Shown here piece by piece: positions 9,052 through 18,400 of a DNA stretch of 64,000 bases; position 1 is the first letter of the stretch; the number at the start of each line of letters is the position of its first letter. This DNA comes from JAPOXR01 sp965199765. Its GTDB lineage: Bacteria > Pseudomonadota > Alphaproteobacteria > Rhodobacterales > Rhodobacteraceae. A program made the translations under genes and the position numbers. The notes under the pieces are model-generated. The model made no database searches. It worked only from the letters and a program-made list of their open reading frames with translations, and was not told where the DNA came from. The stretch lies in assembly GCA_965199765.1 (NCBI GenBank), contig CBDATC010000001.1, forward strand, positions 1,473,263 through 1,537,262. The letters run 5' to 3'.

Positions 9052-10209
9052 ATGCCCAGCGCCGCGCCGGGGAAGCTCCCGCAGCCGATCCATGATAATT
9101 TCTTCCACCGGATGATCATGTCGAAGCCCCGCGCGCTGCAGGGGCTGTTGTCCGGCGCCTTGCCGAAGGCGCTCGCCGACGTCATCGACTGGGAGCATCC
9201 GCCGGAAGTCAAATCCGCCAAGCTGGGAACCGAAGCGGGAGGTCAGCTCATGGCCGACGGCTGGGCACGGCTTCGGCTCGGAAGCGGCCAGCGCCTCAAC
9301 GTGGTCATCGAGCACAAAAGCGAAGCGGTTCCGGAGCTGCCGCAGCAGCTGCTCGCCTACGTTGCCGAAATTTGCAAACTGACCGCCGGATATCCCGGCG
9401 CGAAGCGTGGGATCAGCGAGCCGGTCATCGCCCTTGTGGTCAGCCACGCGAATGTGAAATGGAACGTGTCCAGGATGTATGCCGACGCTGTCGCGCCGTT
9501 GTCCGGCAGCCCGTTTTTTTTCAAGCCGGCAGCCCGCCGGTCCGGATTTGACGAATCTCTCGGACGGGACAGCTATCTGTCCGGGCTGGAAGGCTACCAT
9601 TTGCTGGATCTGATCCAAGTCGGCGAGGCCGATATGCCGAAGGATGAATTTCTCCGCGGCGTTCTGGCGGCGTTGAAATGGCAGGGCAGAGACGGTATTA
9701 CCAAAGAGGGGCAAGAGGCCATAGCGGGCTTGTTCACCGAGCCCGATGTTTTTGAGCATGCGGTGCTGTACGCGGATGAAGCGCTTAAACTGGAACCCGA
9801 ACATCTTCTGGAGACGATGGCAAGCAGAGAAAGGAAACGAGTGATGGGAACGCTTATGGAATTCTTCGAGCGGAAGGCGCAGGAGCAATTTTACGAAATG
9901 GGCAAAGCCGACGGCAAAGCCGAGGGAAGAGCCGAAGGAAAGGCCGAAGGAAAGGCCGAAGGTAAAGCCGAAGGAAAGGCTGAAGGAAAGGCTGAAGGAA
10001 AGGCTGAAGGTAAAGCCGAAGGCATGGTGGACTTGGTGTCCGACTTTCTGCGCCGCCGTTTCGGAAAGCTGCCCGATTGGGCGCGCGAGCGGCTGCAGGC
10101 CGCCGACAGCGCTGCTCTGAAACAGATCCATGCCGCGGCGATGACCGCGCAAAGCCTGGAATCCGCCTTTGCATCAGCGCCGGGCAATTCTTCCGGTTCG
10201 AATGCCTGA
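9052..10209 (+). CDS. Rpn family recombination-promoting nuclease / PD-(D/E)XK putative transposase
   Basis: 385-aa member of the Rpn/Transposase_31 (PD-(D/E)XK) family, known in other bacteria as DNA-cleaving proteins that promote RecA-independent recombination. The N-terminus IHDNFFHRMIMSKPRALQ, an Asp in MADGWARL and the Glu-x-Lys pair in VVIEHKSE are the expected nuclease elements. Residues about 283-324 are a run of Gly-Lys-Ala-Glu tetrapeptides. A DUF4351-like C-terminus follows (LLRRRFGKLPDWARERL). The AAGGAG ribosome site lies 8 bp before ATG 9052. The strand-opposite long reading frame is only a shadow of the repeats. A truncated copy follows at 10524. Confidence 0.85.
   Translation: MPSAAPGKLPQPIHDNFFHRMIMSKPRALQGLLSGALPKALADVIDWEHPPEVKSAKLGTEAGGQLMADGWARLRLGSGQRLNVVIEHKSEAVPELPQQLLAYVAEICKLTAGYPGAKRGISEPVIALVVSHANVKWNVSRMYADAVAPLSGSPFFFKPAARRSGFDESLGRDSYLSGLEGYHLLDLIQVGEADMPKDEFLRGVLAALKWQGRDGITKEGQEAIAGLFTEPDVFEHAVLYADEALKLEPEHLLETMASRERKRVMGTLMEFFERKAQEQFYEMGKADGKAEGRAEGKAEGKAEGKAEGKAEGKAEGKAEGKAEGMVDLVSDFLRRRFGKLPDWARERLQAADSAALKQIHAAAMTAQSLESAFASAPGNSSGSNA
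9901..10023 (+). repeat. In-frame 12-bp tandem repeats encoding Gly-Lys-Ala-Glu
   Basis: About ten tandem units of roughly GGAAAGGCCGAA inside the Rpn-like gene. Units differ mainly at third positions, so the peptide is conserved better than the DNA. This indicates protein-level constraint together with repeat slippage. Confidence 0.85.
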
Positions 10210-10523
10210 CTCTTATGAACCTGTCAAACAGGTGTTTTTGCACCAAGCCGCACAGCGGGCCTTTCACTTGGCCATGAAGTGTCAAAACAGCAGCGGAAAG
10301 ACTCTTTGGCCGCACCGACGGTTATCCTGCGGACGAAGCGACTGCGCTGAGTTTGGCAGGGACCGTATTACAGCGGGGCGTTTCGCTAACGGAACGTGTT
10401 TGATTTAGTTTGATCGTTCCGCTCAAAACAAATCGGCTATCCCCGCAGTATTCCCCGGAGCTTAGGAAGGCGCAGCCGCTGCATCAGGTCTTCGGCACTT
10501 GAAATAATAGCTCAACTCAGCCT

Positions 10524-11222
10524 GTGTGTTTTGGAGAATCGAATGGCATCGTCCTGCCCCTTGATCAGGACAGCTGTCTGACCGGGCTGGAAGGATACCA
10601 TTTTCTGGACCTGGTTTACGTCGACGAGACCGATATGCCGCAGGCCGCATTTCTGCACGGCGTTCCGGCGGCGTTGAAATGGCAGGGCAGAGACTGCATT
10701 GCCAAAGAGGGGCAAGAGGCCATAGCGGGCTTGTTCACCGAGCCCGGTGTTTTTGAGCATGAGGTGCTGTGCGCGGATGAAGCGCTTAAACTGGAACCCG
10801 AACATCTTCTGGAGACGATGGCAGGCAGAGAAAGGAAACAAGTGATGGGAACGCTTATGGAATTCTTCGAGCGGAAGGCGCAGGAACAATTTTACGAAAT
10901 GGGCAAAGCCGACGGCAAAGCCGAGGGAATAGCCGAAGGAAGAGCGGAAGGAAGAGCCGAAGGAAGAGCGGAAGGAAGAGCGGAAGGAAGGGCCGAAGGA
11001 AGAGCCGAAGGAAGGGCCGAAGGAAGGGCCAAAGGTATGGTGGACTTGGTGTCCGAACTTCTGCGCCGCCGTTTCGGAAAGCTGCCCGATTGGGCCCGCG
11101 AGCGGCTGCAGGCCGCCGACAGCGCTGCTCTGAAACAGATCATGGACGCAGCGATGACCGCGAACAGCCTGGAATCCGCCTTTGCATCAGTGCCGGGCAA
11201 TTCTTCCGGATCGAATGCCTGA
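10524..11222 (+). pseudogene. 5'-truncated second copy of the Rpn-like nuclease
   Basis: 232-codon frame that matches the C-terminal 60% of the upstream Rpn-like gene almost residue for residue from the SYLSGLEGYH region (here SCLTGLEGYH) to the common end GNSSGSNA. The N-terminal nuclease core with the Asp and Glu-x-Lys residues is absent. The internal tetrapeptide is Gly-Arg-Ala-Glu in place of Gly-Lys-Ala-Glu. The GTG at 10524 has no clear ribosome site. This is best read as the remnant of a tandem duplication (about 540 bp at 9670-10209 and 10680-11222). A stand-alone C-terminal isoform, as described for some Rpn genes, is a less likely alternative. Confidence 0.8.
10902..11037 (+). repeat. 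In-frame 12-bp tandem repeats encoding Gly-Arg-Ala-Glu
   Basis: Second repeat tract, eleven or so units of roughly GGAAGAGCCGAA. It corresponds to the Lys-containing tract of the upstream copy but has diverged to Arg codons throughout, which implies homogenisation within each tract after duplication. Confidence 0.85.
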
Positions 11223-11411
11223 ACACAAAGAGAAAGTGTGGGAAGAGCATCGCAGCCCCCGCGCGGGAGAATTTTGAGGCCATGTCGGTGCGTAGCGCCA
11301 AGGCTAACTGCTCCGAAAACGCAAAAAACTGCATGCAGGATAGACTTGACTCGTTGCATTTTCAGTCGAATCCATGCATATAATATGCAAAGGCAAAGTG
11401 GGGAACTGACT

Positions 11412-11723
11412 ATGCGCGCGCGGATCTACCAGCCTTCACGCAGCACGATGCAATCGGGCACAGCTCGTTCGCGTCATTGGGTGCTTGAATATGTGCCGAA
11501 TGCTCCGAGAGCGATTGACCCTTTGATGGGTTGGACCAGTTCCGCCGATATGCTATCACAGATACAATTATCGTTTGATTCTCTTGATGCTGCGGTTAGC
11601 TACGCGAAAGATAAAGGTCTACAGTATTCGGTGTCGCAGCCGCAGAAGAGAAAGCCGATCAAGCGACCGCGCGGCTACGGTGAGAATTTTGCGTTCGAGC
11701 GCAGAGAAACTTGGACACACTGA
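11412..11723 (+). CDS. NADH dehydrogenase (complex I) NDUFS4-like accessory subunit
   Basis: 103-aa ETC complex I subunit family protein, the bacterial counterpart of the 18-kDa NDUFS4 subunit found in alphaproteobacteria. Signature stretches are RIYQPSRSTMQSG, HWVLEYVPNAPR, DPLMGWTSSADM and the terminal NFAFERRETWTH. It acts at the matrix/cytoplasmic arm of complex I. ATG 11412 is preceded by GGGGAA at 11399; an earlier in-frame ATG at 11385 lacks a site. It lies immediately upstream of tRNA-Arg. Confidence 0.93.
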   Translation: MRARIYQPSRSTMQSGTARSRHWVLEYVPNAPRAIDPLMGWTSSADMLSQIQLSFDSLDAAVSYAKDKGLQYSVSQPQKRKPIKRPRGYGENFAFERRETWTH

Positions 11724-11752
11724 CCTGCGAAATCAGTAATTGATATAGCAAC

Positions 11753-11828
11753 GGCCCCTTAGCTCAATGGATAGAGCAGCTGACTTCTAATCAGCAGGTT
11801 CGAGGTTCGAGTCCTCGAGGGGTCGCCA
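11753..11828 (+). tRNA. tRNA-Arg (anticodon TCT)
   Basis: 76-nt cloverleaf including an encoded CCA. The acceptor GGCCCCT pairs with AGGGGTC (one G-T). The D arm GCTC/GAGC, the anticodon stem GCTGA/TCAGC with loop CTTCTAA (anticodon TCT, reading AGA), and the T arm CGAGG/CCTCG with loop TTCGAGT are all complete. tRNA 3' ends are common integration sites; the large accessory helicase gene begins about 640 bp downstream. I did not find a duplicated 3' end of the tRNA in that interval. Confidence 0.97.
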
Positions 11829-12466
11829 TTCTGGAACAATAGTGTGAACGCCGTTCGCCGGTTACACGCCCACTTAAATCGCTAGCAAACCGAACAGTTC
11901 GCGTGCCTGTGCCCGAAGCCGAAACGCGCGGTCTTCATGGTGACCGCGATGGTTCTCATCGCGCTGTGGCCGATTGCTCCATTATGCCTAAATTCTAGGG
12001 ATAGACTCCGGAAACCTTCACTTACGAAAGGCTTATCGCTCCGATGCTGCAACGCATCACGGCCACTGACCGAGGAATAATCATGGTCGCTCTGATAATC
12101 GGCGTTGCTGGCTCACAAAATTAGGAACGAGCTGCCTATTGCTCATATGAAGCTTGGTTTTGATCATGCCCGGCATACCCAGGAAACAGGCCAACGCGAA
12201 TTGCCAATCGTTCAAATTGTCGATTGCTGAAAATAATCTTCAAAATACTCAGTTTTCCTGTCTGCAATGAAATTTTTTGGACAACCACCTATCAATCAGA
12301 TCCAATCATCAATCATTGGTCAGCCAAGACAATCAAAGAGATCTGTTGTCTGAATTCAGTTCCCCGCTGCTTGGCCCCGCCCACCTAAAGTGTTGAATGT
12401 GCTAGGACAAAAGTGCTAACTTTTGGGTGGCCTCGGATTGGGTCTCCAAGCGGTTGGTTCATCACA
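11829..12466. other. Gap between tRNA-Arg and the giant helicase gene
   Basis: About 640 bp without a recognisable gene, tRNA repeat or intact mobile element. The last 150 bp become AT-richer and probably contain the promoter of the downstream gene. An alternative GTG start for that gene lies at 12413, 5 bp after AGGA. Confidence 0.5.
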
Positions 12467-15400
12467 ATGCACGAAAACTCTGACTTTGAGGGCGAGCGAA
12501 AACCAGCCATTTCGTTGGATGCCGAGTTCGTGTCGTGCGTGAATTTCGCCTCGGCCCAGAACGATATTCCGGTCATTCGTGCGCTTTCTCTCAAAAACAA
12601 CGGCAAAATGGCTGCAACAGACCTTGAAGTCCGTGTTTCAATGTTTCCTCCAGTCATTCGGATGAAGACATGGACCATCGATTATTTGCCGCCTGATGAC
12701 GGGATCTCACTTCGGGATTTCTCCACGCCATTTAATTCAGAAAAGCTTGCAGGCTTAAATGAAACGGAGCGCGGGACCCTTACCTTTGAAGTGCTCCAGA
12801 GGGACAAAATCCTTGTTCAAGAAAAACACGATTTGAGCCTTTTGGCGAAAGATCACTGGGGCGGCCTTGCAGATATGGATTGTCTGCTTGCGGCTTACGT
12901 TCCACCAAATGATGACTGCGTGGCATCGTTGTTGAGGACTGCATCAAGCATACTGGAAGCCGCTGGACATGATGGGGCGCTTGAAGGTTACCAATCATAC
13001 AGCCCTGCTCGTGCTTGGATGATCGCCGGTGCCATTTGGTCTGCCGCCACTGGACTTGGTTTGACTTATGTCAATCCGGAATCTGCTTTCGAGGCGCGTG
13101 GGCAAAAGATCCGCTCGCCAGAGCGCATCATGCGCGAAGGGATTGCTACCTGCCTCGATACGTCTTTGCTCCTTGCCGCCGCTTGGGAGCAAGCGGGGCT
13201 GCACCCGGTTGTTTTATTCTCCGAAGGACACGCTTTTTGCGGTGTTTGGTTGACACCAAAAGACTTTGGAGCGGTGATCGAACCGGATGTTGTTGCCGTG
13301 CGCAAAGCCATTCAGGCGCACGAGTTTGTTGCTGTTGAGACCATGCTGCTGACCAAACGGCCAGCGATAGGGTTTGATGAAGCCTCTGACGCGGGCCGTG
13401 CGCTCCTGGCTGAACGGCATGAACATGAATTCGTTTTGGCGATCGACATTTCGCGTGCGCGTTCTGCCAGAATTCGTCCTCTTTCCAGTCGCCTCGTCGA
13501 AGCCGAAAGCGCCGAAATCCCAGATGAAGTCGCGCCCGCAGGTCTGCCGAAACCGATGGATTTTGAGATGCTGCCGGAGGATGTTGACGAGTCGGTGCCG
13601 GACACGCCAAAGGGACGCATTGAACGCTGGCAAAGCAAGCTGCTGGATCTTTCGCTTCGCAATCGCTTGCTCAATTTCAAACCGACCAAGCAAACCGTGC
13701 CCTGCCTTATAGCGGATGTCAGTTCCCTTAAAGATGCGCTTGCGGCCGGAAAGTCCTTCAAGATCTGCCCGTTGTTGGAAGAAGACCCGATTGGCGCGCG
13801 GCAGGTCAGCCCGGAAGAGCGCGAGGCGATAATCTCGAGTGCCGTGCAAAATGCTTATGAACGTGGCCAGGTCACCATCCCGCTCAATAAATCCGATACC
13901 GACAAACGGTTGCTGGCATTGTTCAGAAAGGCGAAAAGCGACCTTGCCGAAGGCGGTACAAACACTTTGTTTTTAGCAGCGGGGTTTCTTCGCTGGCAAC
14001 GAGAAGGTGAAAGTCGATCGTATCGCGCACCGCTATTGCTGATCCCAATCAAGTTGACGCGACGTTCTGCGAGATCAGAATTTCGAATTGTTCATCACGA
14101 AGACGAGGTGCATTTCAACACGACGCTTCTCGAATTCCTGAAACGCGATTTTGATCTGTCATTGCCGGAATTGGAAGGTGATCTGCCAACCGATGAGAGC
14201 GGTATCAACCTGCCGCTGATTTTTCAGTTGATCCGAAACAAGGTTCGCAATGTGCGCGGATTTGAAGCGATAGAAGAATCGGCGATCTCAACCTTCTCTT
14301 TCGTCAAATACCTAATGTGGAAAGACTTGGTCGACCGTACCGAAGATTTGCGCAACAACCGGTTGGTTGCTCATCTGGTGGATAATCCGGACCAGGCTTT
14401 TGATGTTGGCGGTCATGCCGAAACTGTTCTGCCGAAAGATCTTGACCGACGACTGAAGCCGCAGGAACAGTTAACACCTCTGCCTGTTGACAGCTCGCAG
14501 CTCGCTGCTGTTGTCGCAGCGATGCAAGAGCGTGACTTTGTCCTGATTGGCCCACCTGGAACCGGCAAGAGCCAGACCATTACTAATATCATTTGCCAGT
14601 GTCTCGCCCACGGCAAAACAATTCTCTTCGTTGCGGAAAAGGCGGTGGCCCTTGATGTTGTCCAGAGACGGCTGCACGCACATGGCTTAGGCGATGCGGT
14701 GCTGGAACTGCATTCAAACAAGACCGACCGAAAACGGGTGTTGACCCAGCTCGGATGCAGCTGGGATCGCGCGGCAGGGCAGAGCGAGCAAGATTGGATC
14801 CGCGTGAACAAAGACCTGCGGATCAAGCGCGACCAGTTGAACGCCTATGTAGAGGCGCTGCATCATAAAGGAACACAAGGCTTTTCAATCTTCGACGCTT
14901 TGGGTTGGATTGCGGCGCAGCCTAAGGGATTGCAACTGAATTTCGCGGATAAAGATGCGCATGATGCCGAGAGCTTTCTTCAATTGGAAGGCTTGGCCGA
15001 TGAACTCAGCCGCACTTGCGCCGCGACGTCTGAATTGCCCAAGATGGAATTGGTTGCGGCAGAGGATTGGTCGTTCGCTTGGGAAAATGACTTCTTGGAG
15101 GCGGTTGAACATCTGCGTCAAGCTGCCGACCGGATTCTATGCCAAGGGCAATCGCTTTTCGGATGTCTCGGGATAGATGGCAATGCGGCTATGACGCCTG
15201 CTCGCATGGCAATGCTCGACACCTTGGTTGAACGCACTGAAGCTGAAGCACGGAACCTGTGCTCGGTTCCGGAGCTCAGCAAGACCGGGTTGTTGGCGGC
15301 ACTGGATGCCTTTAAGGACCTCGTTGGACGGGTGGCAGCTGCTAAGGCAGAGCTTGCTGCGTTCTATCCAGAAGACGTTGTTTTGCGCATGCCGCTGGAA

Positions 15401-18400
15401 AACTTTGATCTCAGCTGGCGCACAGCGAACGCGTCGATGTGGCCGATCTCTGGCATGAAACGCCGGAAAATCAGAAAGATGCTGCAAAGATACGCTCGAA
15501 GCGGTACGGCGACGCCAAAAGACGATTTGCCAGTATTGCGCCGAATGCGCAAGGCCCTTGAGGCTTTGGAGGCTGATCCCATCATGTCGATGATGGGAAA
15601 AGACCGGACGACCGAATCCGCCACGACGCTCTGCCAGCAAGCGATCAAATTGCGCGACGCCCTTTCCCTGCTGGCTGAAGATGTGCAGGATACGGCGGCA
15701 TTTGAAGCGGCGCAAACTGAGCTTATTGCGAGACCGGACGGTGCCCTGAAAGACGCTCTCGTGGCGTGGAGAAACGCACGCGAGTCACTGATTGAACACA
15801 CCCGGGTGTTCGCGGCGCTTAAAGGTAAAATCCCCGATGACATGAATGTCACGGATTTGATCGGCGAGCTGGACCTCATCCTCGCCAACAAGCGCCATCT
15901 CAGCGCATGGACCCGTTGGCGCGAAGTGCGCGCAAAAGCAGATGCCGCGGGCCTTGGTTGTCTGGCGGATCGAATCGAGGATGGGACGGTTGTAGAACCA
16001 GCAGATAAAGTCTTCCGCTGCGCTTATGCACGATGGTGGCTGCCTTTGGCGCTTGATGCCTCGGAGCCTTTGAATCGCTTTCTTCATTGGGAGCATGAAC
16101 ACATTGTCAGGGCGTTCTGCGACCTTGATGCCGAAGCCGCAAAGCTTGCCCCAGCTGAGGTTATGCGCCGTATCCATCACAGGCTGCCTGCACGGGATGT
16201 CGTGCCCCGGAAGTCCGAGCTCGGCACGCTGCGGCACCAGCTGGGCCTGAAGCGCCCCTCTATGCCGATCCGAACCCTGCTCGGCAATCTCACGGAATCC
16301 TTCCCGCGCCTTGCGCCCTGTGTGCTGATGTCACCTCTTTCAATCGCGCAATATTTGCCAGCCGGCCAGGCCGTTTTTGATTTGGTGATTTTTGACGAGG
16401 CCTCACAGATCCCCACTTGGGATGCCGTAGGCGCCATCGCGCGGGCGCGGCAATCGATTATCGTCGGCGATCCAAAGCAACTGCCGCCGACAAATTTCTT
16501 TGGTCGCTCGGATGACGACAACGATGAAGGCGATCCGCTGCTTGGAGATATGCCGTCGATTTTGGACGAGGTTCGAACCGCCGGCGTGCCCGTGCGCCAA
16601 CTGAATTGGCACTACCGCAGTCGCGACGAAGCGCTGATCGCTTTTTCGAACCATCATTATTACGGCAATAGGCTGGTAACCTTCCCAGCCCCCGTGGCTG
16701 ACTCGGGTGCCGTCCAATTCCACAAAATCAAAGGGATTTATGCCCGAGGCGCCGGACGGACAAACCAAGATGAGGCCAAGGCAATTGTCACAATGATTGA
16801 TAGACGGTTGTCGGATTGGCTGAAGTTCCCGGAACAAGAGCGTCCGACCATCGGGGTCATCACGTTCAACTCCCAGCAACAAGCCTTGATCCTTGACCTT
16901 CTCGACGACCTCCAGCGATCACGGAGCGATCTGGAGTGGTTCTTTGCCAAGGACCGAGAGGAACCAGTGATCGTCAAGAACCTGGAGAACATTCAAGGGG
17001 ATGAGCGCGATGTCATACTCTTCTCGATCACTTTTGGCCCGAATGTAGCGGGTAAGCTGTCGATGGCTTTTGGCGCACTGAATCAGGAGGGAGGCGAAAA
17101 GCGTCTCAACGTGGCCGTGACCCGAGCGCGACGGGAGCTTCACGTCTTTTCTTCCATCACACACGATATGATAGATTTATCTCGAACAGGGGCAACGGGC
17201 GTTCGGCATTTGAAGACCTTCCTGAACTATGCCGAGCGAGGTTCTTCTGCCTTGCCAGCCAAAGAGACAGGTTCTTTTGGAGCAGCCGAGAAACCCTTTG
17301 AAGAAGCAGTCGCTGAAGCGATTCGAGCCAAGGGTTGGGAAGTGCGCACCCAAATCGGCGTCTCCGGTTTTCGCATTGACTTGGCTGTAGTCAATCCAGA
17401 TCACCCCGAATCCTATCTGGCGGGCATCGAGTGCGATGGGGCAACCTACCACAGTTCAGCCACAGCGCGCGACAGAGACAAGGTGCGCCAAGCTGTTCTT
17501 GAAGGCCTTGGATGGAATATTTTGCGGATTTGGTCGGTCGATTGGTTCAGAGACCCAAAGGCCGCCACAAATCGCCTTTGTAAAGAACTCGAAGCGCTGC
17601 TGCCCGAGCAAAAATCCATCTATGCCCAGCCGGCAGAATGGGTTGCCACCGGTGCTCAGGGCAATTTGTTCCTGACTGGAAGCGCGGGAACCGGGAAGAC
17701 CACGCTGCTGCGAAAGTTCATAGCACAGGCTGGAGGCAATACCATTGTGCTCGCCCCAACCGGCGTTGCGGCGATGAATGCAGGCGGCCAGACGCTGCAC
17801 AGTTTCTTCAAATTTCCGCCGCGCCTGATCGAGCCGCAAGACGTCAAACGTTTGCGCACGGAGAATTTGATAAAAAAAGTGGACACGATCATTATTGACG
17901 AAATTTCCATGGTGCGCGCAGACATGCTGGACGCGATTGATCGCAGTCTGAAGCTCAATCGCAGCTCGAAGCGCCCATTTGGCGGCGTGCGCATGATCTT
18001 GTCGGGTGACCTTCACCAATTACCGCCCGTGGTCCTCGACGACGAGAAACCGATCCTGAAAGAGCTCTATGGCGGACATTATTTCTTCAATGCGCCCGCG
18101 TTCAAAGACGCTGAATTCTCGCTGCTGGTCTTGAAACATGCGTTTCGTCAGAAAGATCCGCGCTTTCTCTCTCTGCTCGGCGCGATGCGGCAAGGCTTCC
18201 TCACACCCGCGGATGACAGCGTTATGCGCAGCGTGGTGTCTGATCGCAGCGCGTTGGAAGCCAGCGAGACGAATATCGTTCTCAGCCCATACAATGCCAA
18301 TGTTTATAGCATTAATCAGGCCAGACTGGATGAGTTGCCTGGCTCGGGAAAAGTGTTCGAGGCGCAGATTCAGGGCGATTTTGACGAAAAGTCTTATCCG

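Noticed and set aside
8974..10152. 392-codon minus-strand frame with Phe-Gly-Leu-Ser repeats
   Set aside because: It is the antisense shadow of the Gly-Lys-Ala-Glu repeats in the Rpn-like gene, which has the ribosome site and the family motifs.
9901..11037. Short tandem repeats that could suggest a CRISPR array
   Set aside because: Units are 12 bp, contiguous, without spacers, and encode tetrapeptides in frame.
11753..12412. Possible att repeat of the tRNA-Arg 3' end
   Set aside because: No copy of the T-arm/acceptor sequence was found downstream within the area I could compare by eye.
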